Source: Gammaproteobacteria bacterium
Lineage (GTDB): Bacteria > Pseudomonadota > Gammaproteobacteria > PS1 > Pseudothioglobaceae
Length of the DNA: 61,532 nucleotides
Direction: 5' to 3'
Assembly: GCA_030739975.1 (NCBI GenBank)
Contig: JASLYC010000082.1
Location: forward strand, 1 to 61,532
Shown here: positions 27,944 through 38,864 of the stretch, piece after piece
Layout of the letters: each line of letters starts with the position of its first letter
Numbering within the stretch: position 1 is the first letter of the stretch
The notes under the pieces: model-generated
The model's input: the letters and a program-made list of their open reading frames with translations, nothing else
The model's database searches: none
What the model was told of the DNA's origin: nothing
Translations under genes and position numbers: made by a program

Positions 27944-28281
27944 AGTCAGTCTATAAGCCGGGTTCTGTAATTGATGGTCATTCATCTACAATATTTGTTG
28001 CCAAATATCTTTAGCACTCTACCCGATGACATATACGAGCAGCATAATTGCCATCCTATTTGAGCTTGCTCCAAGTGGGGTTTACCTTGCCACATTTGTC
28101 ACCAAATGTGCGGTGCGCTCTTACCGCACCTTTTCACCCTTGCCTAAAGAAAATAGGCGGTCTATTCTCTGCAGCACTTTCCGTTACGTTACCGTACCTA
28201 GCAGTTAGCTAGCACCTTGCTCTATGGAGCCCGGACTTTCCTCTCGATACATATATATCCAGCGACCATCCGACCGACTTC
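27942..28281 (-). ncRNA. rnpB: RNase P RNA (class A)
   Basis: The minus strand contains a complete bacterial RNase P RNA of about 340 nt, the ribozyme that trims tRNA 5' leaders. The 5' end GAAGTCGGTCGGATGG and 3' end TATAGACTGACTTC pair to form helix P1. The CR-I block GAGGAAAGTCCGGGC and the matching 3' element CAGAACCCGGCTTATAG (helix P4) are present, as is GGTAAACCCC. The mature 3' end falls in the prmC stop codon, so the two genes are convergent and overlapping by about 2 nt. No protein-coding gene should be called here. Confidence 0.96.
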
Positions 28282-28289
28282 AGAACTGA

Positions 28290-28295
28290 ATTATA
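28290..28295 (-). promoter_or_regulatory. -10 box of rnpB
   Basis: On the minus strand TATAAT lies 8 nt before the predicted RNA 5' end (G at 28281), ideal spacing for initiation there. The -35 region (TTTAGT at a 17-nt spacer) is weak. Confidence 0.6.
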
Positions 28296-28376
28296 CTCTA
28301 AGAATAGCGATAACTAAATTGCCCTTGGTCTTCAAAAGAGAAATCATAGTAATATCTGTGTATTAACAAATATACT

Positions 28377-29882
28377 CTAATTAATTACTGAAATTTTTTG
28401 AAAAATACTGTGAATGTTTTTGCCATCACTGTCTACAGCAACTGTTACAGGCATATCTTCAACTTCAAACTCATATATGGCTTCCATTCCCATATCTTTA
28501 AAGGCAATTTTTTTAGCTTTTTTAATAGATTTTGAAATTAAATAAGCAGCGCCGCCAACTGCAATCAAGTAAGTAGCCTTGTGCTTTCTTATTACTTTAG
28601 ATGTTGCATCGCCTCTTTCAGCCTTGCCTATCATTCCTAAAATTCCTGTTTTCTCTAGCATCATCTCAGAAAATTTATCCATACGCGTTGCTGTAGTTGG
28701 ACCTGCAGGTCCTATAACCTCATCTCCAACAGCATCAACAGGGCCTACATAGTAAATAAACTTATTTTTGAAGTCTACACCCTCTGGCAAACCTTCACCA
28801 TCATCAATCATTTGTTTTAATCTTTTATGTGCGGCATCTCTACCAGTAATTATTGTTCCACTTAATAGCAAAGTGTCTCCAATATTCCAGCTCCTCATTT
28901 GATCACGAGTGATAGTATTTAAGTCTACCCTTTTGTATTGAGAATAGTCCATTTCTAGCTTTGGATATAAATTGAAATCAATCTCTGGCAGTTGCCCTAC
29001 TCCAGAACCATCTAGAGTTAAATGAACATGTCTAGTTGCAGCACAATTAGGAATCATAGCTACAGGTTGTGAAGCTGCATGAGTTGGATAGTCTTGTATC
29101 TTTACATCAAGTACTGTAGTTAGCCCTCCCAAACCTTGGGCACCTATACCTAGTGCATTTATCTTATTAAATAAATCTAAACGTAAAGACTCTAAACTTG
29201 ATAGCGATTTTTTTTCATTTAACTTGTCAATATTAATAGGCTCCATTAGGGAATATTTTGCCATCTGCATAGCCTTCTCAGGAGTTCCGCCAACACCGAT
29301 TCCAATAATTCCTGGTGGACACCAACCAGCGCCCATAGTTGGAATAGTCTTAAGAACCCATTCAACCATGTCATCATCAGGGTTTAGAACTGTAAATTTA
29401 GCCTTATTTTCTGAACCACACCCCTTGGCTGCAACAATAATATCAAGTTTATTACCTGGAACTAACTTGGTGTGAATAACAGCTGGAGTATTGTCTTTGG
29501 TATTTATTCTTGTAAACAGTGGATCTGAAACAACCGAAGCCCTTAAAGGATTATCTGGATGAGAATAAGCCTTTCTTACACCTTCATTTATCATATCTTC
29601 CAAAGAAATACTTGCATCCCACTGCACATCCATACCTACCTCTAAGAACACATTGACGATACCGGTATCTTGACATAGTGGGCGTTTGCCTAATGCGCAC
29701 AACTTTGAATTAATTAGTATTTGAGCTATGGCATTTTTTGCTGAATTATTGGTTTCTTTATCATACGCACACTTCATAGCCTTAATAAAGTCTGGTGAGT
29801 GGTAGTATGATATGTACTGTAGAGCACTATATATACTCTCAATGACATCATTTTGTTTAATAATTGTTTTTTTTGTTTTCAT
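28377..29882 (-). CDS. Fumarate hydratase class I (iron-sulfur)
   Basis: A 501-residue class I fumarase that interconverts fumarate and malate using an oxygen-sensitive 4Fe-4S cluster. The N-terminal alpha-type domain carries LGKRPLCQDTGIVNVF near residue 57 (cluster Cys and the QDTG motif), VAAKGCGSENKAKF near 151, and GWCPPGIIGIGVGGTPEKAM near 193. The C-terminal beta-type domain, about residues 310-500, contains LLLSGTIITGRDAAHKR near 341 and GPTTATRMDKF near 388. It is the single-chain, two-domain form (E. coli FumA is 548 residues; TtdA/TtdB are the split form). L(+)-tartrate dehydratase activity cannot be excluded, but fumarase is the likely role. A monocistronic unit, divergent from mreB. 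Confidence 0.92.
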   Translation of the reverse strand: MKTKKTIIKQNDVIESIYSALQYISYYHSPDFIKAMKCAYDKETNNSAKNAIAQILINSKLCALGKRPLCQDTGIVNVFLEVGMDVQWDASISLEDMINEGVRKAYSHPDNPLRASVVSDPLFTRINTKDNTPAVIHTKLVPGNKLDIIVAAKGCGSENKAKFTVLNPDDDMVEWVLKTIPTMGAGWCPPGIIGIGVGGTPEKAMQMAKYSLMEPINIDKLNEKKSLSSLESLRLDLFNKINALGIGAQGLGGLTTVLDVKIQDYPTHAASQPVAMIPNCAATRHVHLTLDGSGVGQLPEIDFNLYPKLEMDYSQYKRVDLNTITRDQMRSWNIGDTLLLSGTIITGRDAAHKRLKQMIDDGEGLPEGVDFKNKFIYYVGPVDAVGDEVIGPAGPTTATRMDKFSEMMLEKTGILGMIGKAERGDATSKVIRKHKATYLIAVGGAAYLISKSIKKAKKIAFKDMGMEAIYEFEVEDMPVTVAVDSDGKNIHSIFQKISVIN

Positions 29883-29912
29883 TAATTGTATATTTTTATT
29901 TTCTAGTAGGTG

Positions 29913-29940
29913 TTGCCTAAATTTTGCTTGATGGTATAGT
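29913..29940 (+). promoter_or_regulatory. Probable promoter of mreBCD-mrdA
   Basis: TTGCCT at 29913-29918, a 16-nt spacer and TATAGT at 29935-29940, with an extended TGG before the -10. It lies about 67 bp upstream of the mreB ATG, and the 23-bp tandem duplication begins at the -10 itself. Confidence 0.5.
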
Positions 29941-29983
29941 ATGTTAACAACTACATTTTTAGTATGTTAACAACTACATTTTA
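29938..29983 (+). repeat. 23-bp tandem duplication in the mreB 5' leader
   Basis: Two copies of a 23-bp unit beginning AGTATGTTAACAACTACATT lie at 29938-29960 and 29961-29983, differing only at the final base. The first copy overlaps the last 3 bp of the predicted -10 box. Each copy contains the palindrome TGTTAACA. Confidence 0.85.
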
Positions 29984-30007
29984 AACAATTATTATTAGGA
30001 CTACTCT

Positions 30008-31039
30008 ATGTTTGGATTATTTAAAGGCCAAAGTTTATCTATCGATTTAGGAACTGCAAATACTTTGATTTTTATGGATGGCACTGTTGCATTAAATGAG
30101 CCATCAGTTGTTGCTATTCGTAATGACAGAGGCTCTCTAGAGTCAACTGTTATAGCTGTTGGACAAGATGCAAAAAATATGCTCGGAAGAACCCCTGGGT
30201 CTATTGAAGCTATTAGACCAATGAGAGATGGAGTTATTGCAGATTTTAAAGTAACTGAAAAAATGCTTCAGCACTTTATCAGAAAAGTGCTACGCTCTGG
30301 GTTTTTCTCTCCTAGCCCTAAAGTACTTATTTGTGTCCCATGTGGTGCAACACAAGTTGAAAGGCGCGCTATAAAAGAAAGCGCTGTAGGGGCTGGCGCA
30401 AGAGATGTGTACTTAATTGAAGAACCAGTGGCAGCAGCTCTTGGTGCTGGAGTGGCAATTGAAGAGGCTTCTGGAGCAATGGTAATTGATATTGGCGGAG
30501 GCACCACAGAGATTGCCATTATGTCTCTAAACGGGATTGTTTATTCAGACTCACTTAGGGTTGGTGGTGATGTGTTTGATGACACCATTGTTAAGTTTGT
30601 CCGTCGTGAACACGGAATAATTATTGGTGAAGCAACAGCCGAGCAGATAAAGGAAGAAGTTGGATCTGCATTTAAGTCAAATACTCTCAAAAAAGTTGAA
30701 TTCAGAGGTCGTGATGTGGCTAAAGGTATACCAGTAAGTTTTGAAATAAGTAATGAAGAAATACTCAGAGCATTACAGGAGCCATTATCGATGATAATAG
30801 GCTCTCTTAGAACTGCATTGGAGCAAACACCGCCAGAATTAAGCTCAGACATAGCAGAGAATGGCTTGGTATTGACAGGCGGAGGGGCCTTGTTAGATGG
30901 ATTTGATAAACTAATCCATAAAGAAACTAACCTGCCTGTTCGTATTGCTGACGACCCTCTTACATGTGTTGCACGTGGTGGAGGTGTTGCACTTGATATG
31001 ATTAGTAAACACAATATGGGGTTCTTAGCAGCAGAATAA
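30008..31039 (+). CDS. mreB: Rod shape-determining actin homologue MreB
   Basis: A 343-residue bacterial actin that forms membrane-bound filaments guiding lateral wall synthesis. [11 protein letters not shown] near residue 13 (phosphate 1), [15 protein letters not shown] near 115, [11 protein letters not shown] near 140, [12 protein letters not shown] near 161 (phosphate 2) and [10 protein letters not shown] near 290 (adenosine motif) are intact. Length equals E. coli MreB (347). An amphipathic or hydrophobic N-terminus (MFGLFKG) suits membrane contact. It heads the mreB-mreC-mreD-mrdA operon. GGACTACTCT precedes the ATG. Confidence 0.97.
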   Translation: MFGLFKGQSLSIDLGTANTLIFMDGTVALNEPSVVAIRNDRGSLESTVIAVGQDAKNMLGRTPGSIEAIRPMRDGVIADFKVTEKMLQHFIRKVLRSGFFSPSPKVLICVPCGATQVERRAIKESAVGAGARDVYLIEEPVAAALGAGVAIEEASGAMVIDIGGGTTEIAIMSLNGIVYSDSLRVGGDVFDDTIVKFVRREHGIIIGEATAEQIKEEVGSAFKSNTLKKVEFRGRDVAKGIPVSFEISNEEILRALQEPLSMIIGSLRTALEQTPPELSSDIAENGLVLTGGGALLDGFDKLIHKETNLPVRIADDPLTCVARGGGVALDMISKHNMGFLAAE

Positions 31040-31080
31040 TCCAAAATTGAAGGAGTTTGGTGGGCTAATGGGTTTAATTT

Positions 31081-31887
31081 ATGAAGTTTCTTAAACTTTT
31101 TATACCTGTTTTTATCTCAATATTCTTAATATTATCTGACTACAAGTTTTCATATTTAGATAATATACGACAATTTGGCTCTAATTTAATCTCTCCAATA
31201 TATTTTTTGGCTAATTTGCCATCTCAACTTTATAGTTGGATTGATGAACAGGGAACAAATAAACAGCTATTATTAAGCCAAAACAAGCAATTAAAAAGGG
31301 AAATTATTGAGCTAAAAAATAAAACTCAAACCCTAAATTCATTACTTCTTGAGAATAATAAACTTAGCAAACTACTAGATGCAAGTTATTCTATAAATAA
31401 TCAGAAATTTATTCTTGCAAAGATCACATCAATAAGCCAGTCTCGACTTAAAAAACAATTAGTTATCAATAAAGGTTCGCGTGACAAAATTAAAGTTGGA
31501 TATGTTGCAATAGGGTCAGACGGAATAGTTGGCCAAGTTATTCAAACAACTCCACTCTACAGCACTATACTGTTGATTAGCGACCCAACTCACTATACTC
31601 CAATAAAAAATGAAAGAAATGGTATTCGTGGCATTGGAAAAGGAATTGCATCGAGTATAAACCAAATTAATGTTAAATATATAGAATCAAAGCTTGATGT
31701 TTTATTAGGGGATATTTTTGTCACTAGCTCGATAAATTCAAAATTCCCTAATGGTTACCCAGTAGGAAAGGTGGTTCATGTCGAGGAGCATGTAGGCAAT
31801 CCTTTTATTGATATTGTATTGGAACCGATACAAAAAATACATAACATAGAATATCTATTAATACTACCGCAAGAAGATGAAGGATAG
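31081..31887 (+). CDS. mreC: Rod shape-determining protein MreC
   Basis: A 268-residue bitopic protein: one N-terminal transmembrane helix (about residues 5-22), a periplasmic coiled coil (about 60-105, rich in Leu, Asn and Lys), then a beta-barrel core with VINKGSRDKIKVGYVAIGSDGIVGQV near 135. It links MreB to PBP2 and activates it. Position between mreB and mreD confirms the call. mreD begins 11 bp before its stop. Confidence 0.93.
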   Translation: MKFLKLFIPVFISIFLILSDYKFSYLDNIRQFGSNLISPIYFLANLPSQLYSWIDEQGTNKQLLLSQNKQLKREIIELKNKTQTLNSLLLENNKLSKLLDASYSINNQKFILAKITSISQSRLKKQLVINKGSRDKIKVGYVAIGSDGIVGQVIQTTPLYSTILLISDPTHYTPIKNERNGIRGIGKGIASSINQINVKYIESKLDVLLGDIFVTSSINSKFPNGYPVGKVVHVEEHVGNPFIDIVLEPIQKIHNIEYLLILPQEDEG

Positions 31888-32344
31888 AAGACCATATATA
31901 TTCCTTAGCAAGATAATGTTTATTGCTCTACTTATAACATTACTTCCATTACCTAATTATTTACTACTGGCATCTCCATTTTGGGTGTTATTGTTTTTTA
32001 TATATTGGATAAATTATTTTTCAGTGAGGTGGAGGTTCTTTTTTGCTTTGATTATAGGTTTAATGCTTGATATATTGAACGGATCACTGTTAGGCCAAAA
32101 CTCTATAGCATTAATCATAAGTAGCGCTTTTATAATCAATATTAAGCAGTCATTTCATGTCTCAAATCTTAGTACTCAACAAGTATATGTATTTATAGCT
32201 GGCAGCATTTATCTCGGAATTTTGTTGTTAACTCATGTAATAATTCAGGGTTTTGACTTTAGTTGGATTGTACTTCTTTCCCCTTTAACAACATCTTTGT
32301 TTTGGCCGCTAGTTCAATTTATCCTAACAAAATTAAAACACTAA
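31877..32344 (+). CDS. mreD: Rod shape-determining protein MreD
   Basis: A 155-residue inner-membrane protein with five hydrophobic helices. GLMLDILNGSLLGQNSIAL near residue 56 is the conserved MreD segment. The start overlaps the end of mreC by 11 bp, which implies translational coupling. It stabilises the MreC-PBP2 elongasome. Confidence 0.9.
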   Translation: MKDRRPYIFLSKIMFIALLITLLPLPNYLLLASPFWVLLFFIYWINYFSVRWRFFFALIIGLMLDILNGSLLGQNSIALIISSAFIINIKQSFHVSNLSTQQVYVFIAGSIYLGILLLTHVIIQGFDFSWIVLLSPLTTSLFWPLVQFILTKLKH

Positions 32345-32356
32345 CTATATCCAGCT

Positions 32357-34195
32357 ATGGTTAGAATAAATAACACCAAATTACAAAATAAAATCTTTTC
32401 GAAAAGACTAATTTTCAGTTTTCTGTTAATTGCGATATTAACTATTATTATAGTTATAAGGATTTACAATTTGCAGGTTACCAAGCATGAATTCTATAAA
32501 GATGAGGCTTTAGGGAACCAGATGAGCATTGTACCAACTACTCCAACTAGAGGTAAAATTTTTGATAGAAACGGGAAAATATTAGCATCCAATAAGCTCT
32601 CCTATATGCTCACAATAACGCCTGAAAAAGTTAATAATATAGATAAAACTTTAAACGACCTCAAAAAGCTAAACTTCATTGATGAAGATAATATTAATCA
32701 TTATCTAAAAAATAGAAAAAGATACAAAAAATTCAATAGCATACCTCTTAAGCTTAATTTGACTGAACTTCAGGTAGCAAATTTTTTAGTAAATAATCAA
32801 TTCATTGGCATAGAAATAGAACATTATTTTCATAGAATATATCCAAACAACAATACTAGTGCTCACACTATCGGATATGTTTCAAGAATGAGTAAAAAAG
32901 ACCAATCTTTCTATGATAAAGAGAATTATTTTGGGACCTCTTTCGTTGGCAAGAGTGGTATCGAAAAGCAGTACGAAACTCTTCTTCATGGCAAAAGTGG
33001 AAGAAACCAAATTGAACGTAATGTATCAGGGAGGATTGTAGATACAAATATTATTGAAGCTGCTCAACCTGGCAAGAATTTATACTTAAGTATCGATATT
33101 GATTTACAAATGATGGCAGAATCATTGCTAGAAGGCAATAGAGGCTCAATAGTTGTAGTCGATGTTAATAATGGTGAAGTATTAACTTTGGTTAGCGCTC
33201 CGAACTATGACCCAAACTTATTTGTTAACGGCATATCTCAGGATAATTACAACAAATTACAAGAATCCTTGGACATTCCTTTGCTTAATAGGGCTATACA
33301 AGGTCTTTACCCTCCAGGGTCTACAATTAAACCTATGATAGCCCTTACTGGGCTTGAGCAAGACATTATTACAAGAGAAAGCAAAACATTTTGTCCTGGT
33401 TATTTCAAACTCCCCAATGTATCGCGTAAATTCAATGACTGGAAAAGGTCAGGACACGGTTGGGTTGATGTAGAAGAGTCTATATCTCAATCTTGTGACG
33501 TATTCTTCTATAGCTTATCCGACAAGACTGGTATAGATAAAATTCATGATAATCTTAAACATTTTAATTTTGGTTCAAAAACAGGCATTGATATACCTGG
33601 AGAACTTCCTGGCGTATTACCTTCAAGGGCATGGAAAAAAATCAATAAGAATGAGCCTTGGTATCGTGGAGAAACTTTAATATCTGGAATTGGACAGGGA
33701 TTCATTACTACTAGTCCCCTGCAACTTGCAGTTGCCACAGCAGCTTTAGCAAGCAAAGGGCAACTTATACGGCCTAAAATATTAATAAATATTCAAAAAG
33801 ATAACCATGATATTGAGCCAGTTGAGCCAAGTCCACGCAAGCAAATACCAATTAAGAATATAAAAAATTGGGAATATGTATTAGAGGGCATGAAAAAAAC
33901 TATATACAGCCCCAGTGGTACAGCTAGACGACTTAACAAAGGTCTCAAATATACTATGGCGGGTAAGACTGGAACCGCGCAAGTTTTTGGGCTAGATGCT
34001 GAAGAAGAATATATAGCTGAAAAACTTGATGAGCGTTTAAGAGACCATGCTCTTTTTACTGGTTTTGCGCCCATTGAAAATCCCCAGATAGCTATAGCAG
34101 TTATTGTAGAAAATGCCGGTAGTGGTAGCTCTAAAGCTGCCCCTTTAGCAAAGAAAGTGTTCGATGTGTATTTTGCTAATCAGTTAACTAACTAA
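32357..34195 (+). CDS. mrdA: Penicillin-binding protein 2 (elongasome transpeptidase)
   Basis: A 612-residue class B PBP that cross-links lateral-wall peptidoglycan. It has a single N-terminal transmembrane helix (about 18-38), a pedestal domain including RGKIFDRNGKILA near 70, and a transpeptidase domain with the catalytic serine in PGSTIKPMIA near 322, the SxN-equivalent SCD near 377 and KTGTAQ near 537. Size matches E. coli PBP2 (633). It closes the mre operon; rodA (the SEDS polymerase that normally follows) is not next to it, and the next gene is tgt on the opposite strand. Confidence 0.95.
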   Translation: MVRINNTKLQNKIFSKRLIFSFLLIAILTIIIVIRIYNLQVTKHEFYKDEALGNQMSIVPTTPTRGKIFDRNGKILASNKLSYMLTITPEKVNNIDKTLNDLKKLNFIDEDNINHYLKNRKRYKKFNSIPLKLNLTELQVANFLVNNQFIGIEIEHYFHRIYPNNNTSAHTIGYVSRMSKKDQSFYDKENYFGTSFVGKSGIEKQYETLLHGKSGRNQIERNVSGRIVDTNIIEAAQPGKNLYLSIDIDLQMMAESLLEGNRGSIVVVDVNNGEVLTLVSAPNYDPNLFVNGISQDNYNKLQESLDIPLLNRAIQGLYPPGSTIKPMIALTGLEQDIITRESKTFCPGYFKLPNVSRKFNDWKRSGHGWVDVEESISQSCDVFFYSLSDKTGIDKIHDNLKHFNFGSKTGIDIPGELPGVLPSRAWKKINKNEPWYRGETLISGIGQGFITTSPLQLAVATAALASKGQLIRPKILINIQKDNHDIEPVEPSPRKQIPIKNIKNWEYVLEGMKKTIYSPSGTARRLNKGLKYTMAGKTGTAQVFGLDAEEEYIAEKLDERLRDHALFTGFAPIENPQIAIAVIVENAGSGSSKAAPLAKKVFDVYFANQLTN

Positions 34196-34326
34196 AACAC
34201 AACTAAAGTTCTAATCGAATGAGAATGATAAAATTATATTATTTCTAATGAATCTCTTATGCTGTTTTAATTCTAATAGAAAAATTATTAAGCATTTTTT
34301 ACGCTATAGCTTTCTTATAGAGTCAG

Positions 34327-35490
<1,164 letters not shown>

Positions 35491-35585
35491 TTAACTATAT
35501 AAAGATGAAATAGTTGTTGAAAAATGTGTTTTGAAAGCATAACTACATATGCCTCTATATTGAAATATATTTAACTATATTAGTT

Positions 35586-37376
35586 TTAAGTCTGTTCATT
35601 TATTTGCATTTGCCATAGAATTGAATATTCGCCTTTTGCACTTAACAGTTCTTGATGAGTTCCACTTTCTTTAATTTTCCCATCGCCTAATAGAATTATT
35701 AAGTCTGCATCAATGATTGTAGATAATCGATGAGCAATAACCAATGTTGTATGTTCGCTTGAAAGGCTTGTTAATGCTTTTTGTACCATTTTTTCGGAAT
35801 AAGAATCAAGCGACGAGGTGGCTTCATCAAAAATCAATATAGGGGGATTTTTTAATAGTACACGTGCAATTGCTAGACGTTGTTTTTCTCCTCCTGATAA
35901 TTTTAGACCCCTCTCTCCAACTATGGTGCTATATCCTTGGGGTAATTGGTCAATAAAAGAGTCGATAAAGCTTAATTTAGCGGCACTTTCTATATCTTCA
36001 ATATTAGATCCGGGCTTGCCATATGAAATATTATAGTAAATACTTTCATTAAACATAACTGTATCTTGTGGCACTACTCCAATTGCAGATTGAACAGAGC
36101 TCTGGGTTAGTGATTTTATATTTTGTTTATCAATTAATATCTCGCCACTAGTTACATCATAAAACCTAAAAAGTAATTTAGCTAGAGTAGATTTTCCTGA
36201 ACCTGACTTACCAACAATGGCAACTTTTTGACCCGGCTTTATTGAAAAGCTTACATCCTTTAAAACTTTTTCTTTGCCTTCATATGCAAAAGAAACATTC
36301 TTAAATTGCACTTCAGATTTTATAATTTTAAGATCTTTGGCGTCATTTATATCTTCAACTTTGGATGATCTCTCTAGTAAATCAAACATGTTGTTCATGT
36401 CAATAAAGTTGTGTTTTATCTGTCTATATATAATTCCTAAATTCCCTAAAGGTAAAAATAACTGCAATAATAAAGCTTGTATCATAATTAAATCGCCCAA
36501 ACTAAGCTCTTGATTTACAACGCCCTGAGATGCCAAAATAAGAACTAATGTAACACCAATAGCGATGACTGATCCTTGAACAAAATTTAACGCCGTCATT
36601 GAAGTGAAACTCTTTGTGGCTAAGTTCTCCCAACGACTCATTGTTCTGTCATAACGGTTTACTTCAAATTCTTCTTGGTTAAAATATTTAACCGTTTCAT
36701 AATTAATTAAACTGTCTACTGCATTAGTATTAGCTTCAGACTGCATGTCGTTCATTTGATATCGATATTTCATTCTCCAAGTTGTAATAGCTAATGTTAG
36801 TAAAATATAAAAAATTACTGTTAGTAGCGATATTAATGCAAAAAAATTATCATAATTTACCCATAACAAACCTACTACTAAGCATATTTCAAAAAATGAC
36901 GGTATTATATTGAAAACGAAAATGGAAAGAAGAGTGGAAACACTTTGGGTGCCTCTATCAATATCTCTTGTAATTCCTCCTATACGCCTATCTAGGTGAA
37001 ACGACAGGTCAAGAGTATGTAGGTGTTTGAATACACCAAGTGCAATAAGACGCATCGCATGATAACGAACTTTTGCAAAAATTGCATCCCTAAGCTCATT
37101 AAACAAAGAGCTCAACAGTCTTAATAAGCCATAAGCAAATAATAGTCCAAGTGGTAATATTAATAAAATATTGGTCTGGTCTAAACTATCAACTATTTGT
37201 TTTAAAACAACAGGGACAGCGACATTAGAAAGTTTTGCTAAAACTAAAAAAATAGTTGCTAGAATAACGCGAACACGCATTTTCAACAAATAAGGCATTA
37301 ACTTTTTTAAGACCTTTATATCCCTGGTCTTAAAGTCATAGGCTTTAGTTTGTTCTCTATTAATACTTGAGCGCAT
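35586..37376 (-). CDS. ABC exporter, fused permease and ATPase (Atm1/heavy-metal-transporter-like)
   Basis: A 596-residue half-transporter. A six-helix membrane domain (about residues 30-320) includes DSLINYETVKYFNQEEFE near 218 and MTALNFVQGSVIAIG near 252, both typical of the Atm1/ABCB7 branch. The ATPase has Walker A GKSGSGKSTLAKLL near 390, signature LSGGEKQRLAIARVLL near 494 and Walker B ILIFDEATSSLD near 514. Atm1-type exporters move glutathione persulfides or metal conjugates, plausible in a sulfur oxidiser; MsbA-like lipid export is the alternative but fits the motifs less well. Its start lies 2 bp before the recX stop on the same strand, so recA-recX-ABC may be one unit. Confidence 0.88.
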   Translation of the reverse strand: MRSSINREQTKAYDFKTRDIKVLKKLMPYLLKMRVRVILATIFLVLAKLSNVAVPVVLKQIVDSLDQTNILLILPLGLLFAYGLLRLLSSLFNELRDAIFAKVRYHAMRLIALGVFKHLHTLDLSFHLDRRIGGITRDIDRGTQSVSTLLSIFVFNIIPSFFEICLVVGLLWVNYDNFFALISLLTVIFYILLTLAITTWRMKYRYQMNDMQSEANTNAVDSLINYETVKYFNQEEFEVNRYDRTMSRWENLATKSFTSMTALNFVQGSVIAIGVTLVLILASQGVVNQELSLGDLIMIQALLLQLFLPLGNLGIIYRQIKHNFIDMNNMFDLLERSSKVEDINDAKDLKIIKSEVQFKNVSFAYEGKEKVLKDVSFSIKPGQKVAIVGKSGSGKSTLAKLLFRFYDVTSGEILIDKQNIKSLTQSSVQSAIGVVPQDTVMFNESIYYNISYGKPGSNIEDIESAAKLSFIDSFIDQLPQGYSTIVGERGLKLSGGEKQRLAIARVLLKNPPILIFDEATSSLDSYSEKMVQKALTSLSSEHTTLVIAHRLSTIIDADLIILLGDGKIKESGTHQELLSAKGEYSILWQMQINEQT

Positions 37377-37378
37377 AA

Positions 37379-37813
37379 TTATTCTGTAAAGGCATACTTA
37401 ATATGCTCAAAATCAAACCCTCTAGATTGCAGAAAACGTTTCTGTTTGGCAGTCTCCTTGAAATCAGATGGAAACCCGCAACCAAATTTTATTTGTCTAA
37501 TGTTTTTTGCTAATGTATAAAAATCAAATTCTGAAAAATCTGAAGTATTGATGCCTCTTTGTTTTAGTTCTATGGCAATCTTTATTGGGCCTTTTCCTTG
37601 GTTAAAGCGCATCCTAATAAAGTCCTCAGAAAAGCGGCTGTCGCTTTGCTTATTTTCTTGTGTTAATTTAGAAATTGTACAATCAACAAGATCGCTATCA
37701 AAGCCTTTGGCTGATAGTTTCTGTTTTAGTTCTAGAGTAGAATGTTCACGCCTAACTAGCATCCTCATAGAAGATGCGTAACATTTATCCTTTTGAGTCT
37801 TTTTCTGTTCCAC
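37379..37813 (-). CDS. recX: Regulatory protein RecX
   Basis: A 144-residue helical protein that inhibits or tunes RecA filaments. [22 protein letters not shown] near residue 18, [22 protein letters not shown] near 57 and the C-terminal [16 protein letters not shown] repeat match RecX three-helix repeats. The longest frame begins with GTG at 37813 and overlaps the recA end by 29 bp; an ATG at 37768 (after AAGGAT) is an alternative start just past recA. Direct linkage to recA supports the call. Confidence 0.92.
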   Translation of the reverse strand: MEQKKTQKDKCYASSMRMLVRREHSTLELKQKLSAKGFDSDLVDCTISKLTQENKQSDSRFSEDFIRMRFNQGKGPIKIAIELKQRGINTSDFSEFDFYTLAKNIRQIKFGCGFPSDFKETAKQKRFLQSRGFDFEHIKYAFTE

Positions 37814-38804
37814 TTTCGCCCATTAACTTGCCGCGAATTTGCGCCTCAATTTTTTGACTTAAGTCTGAATTCTCTATTAGGTACTCTCTAGCATTATCTT
37901 TCCCTTGGCCAATGCGCTCTCCACCTATACTGTACCAAGCACCTGCTTTTTCAATGAGGCCTTGTGAAACACCAAGATCAATGATTTCACTTTCTCTTGA
38001 AATGCCTTTATTGTAAAGTATTTGAAATTCAGCTTGCTTAAATGGTGGTGCAACTTTATTCTTGAGAACCTTAACTCGGGTCTCATTTCCTAAAATCTCG
38101 TCACCTTTTTTTATTGCTCCGATACGTCGAATATCTAACCTAACTGATGCGTAAAATTTTAAAGCATTGCCACCAGTTGTAGTTTCAGGATTGCCAAACA
38201 TTACGCCTATTTTCATGCGTAACTGATTAATAAAAATAACCATGGTATTGGTCTTCTTAATATTCGATGTTAATTTTCTCAGTGCTTGTGACATCAGACG
38301 CGCTTGCAATCCCATATGCGAAGCTCCCATCTCTCCTTCAATTTCTGCCTTAGGTGTTAAAGCAGCAACTGAATCAATGACTACAATATCAACCCCTCCT
38401 GAACGAACTAGCATATCGGCAATTTCAAGAGCCTGCTCGCCTGTATCTGGCTGAGATATTAACAGTTCATCTGTCTGCACTCCTAAACGTTTAGCATACT
38501 GAGGATCTAGTGCATGCTCTGCATCAATAAATGCAGCTGTACCACCAGTCTTTTGCATTTCTGCAATGACGTGTAAAGATAGTGTGGTTTTGCCAGAAGA
38601 TTCAGGCCCATAAATCTCAATTACACGGCCTCTTGGCAAACCGCCAATACCTAGGGCAATATCTAAGCTTAAACTACCGGTAGAAACAGACTCTATATCA
38701 GTTTGAGTGTTGTCATCTCCTAAGAACATAACTGACCCTTTGCCAAATTGCTTATCAATTTGACTAAGTGCTGCTTTTAAGGCTAGTTTTTTCTGTTCAT
38801 CCAC
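37785..38804 (-). CDS. recA: Recombinase RecA
   Basis: A 339-residue strand-exchange ATPase. Walker [14 protein letters not shown] near residue 67, Walker [13 protein letters not shown] near 138, the L1 and L2 DNA-binding loops ([21 protein letters not shown] and [15 protein letters not shown]), and an acidic C-terminus are typical. Translation starts at GTG (38802-38804), preceded by AAGGAGA; the overlapping ATG two bases further on is out of frame. A TATAAT is present at 38848-38853 on this strand, but I see no CTG-N10-CAG LexA box between recA and the divergent ribD. Confidence 0.98.
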   Translation of the reverse strand: MDEQKKLALKAALSQIDKQFGKGSVMFLGDDNTQTDIESVSTGSLSLDIALGIGGLPRGRVIEIYGPESSGKTTLSLHVIAEMQKTGGTAAFIDAEHALDPQYAKRLGVQTDELLISQPDTGEQALEIADMLVRSGGVDIVVIDSVAALTPKAEIEGEMGASHMGLQARLMSQALRKLTSNIKKTNTMVIFINQLRMKIGVMFGNPETTTGGNALKFYASVRLDIRRIGAIKKGDEILGNETRVKVLKNKVAPPFKQAEFQILYNKGISRESEIIDLGVSQGLIEKAGAWYSIGGERIGQGKDNAREYLIENSDLSQKIEAQIRGKLMGESGTEKDSKG

Positions 38805-38864
38805 GCTAGTTCTCCTTGGTAAAATATAGTTAAATTTAATTCTAATTATTATATCTGAAATATA

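Noticed and set aside
28026-28208. Small plus-strand open frame of 60 codons.
   Set aside because: It lies wholly inside the RNase P RNA gene on the other strand.
30541-31044. Open frame of 167 codons antisense to mreB.
   Set aside because: It mirrors conserved mreB codons and has no domain of its own.
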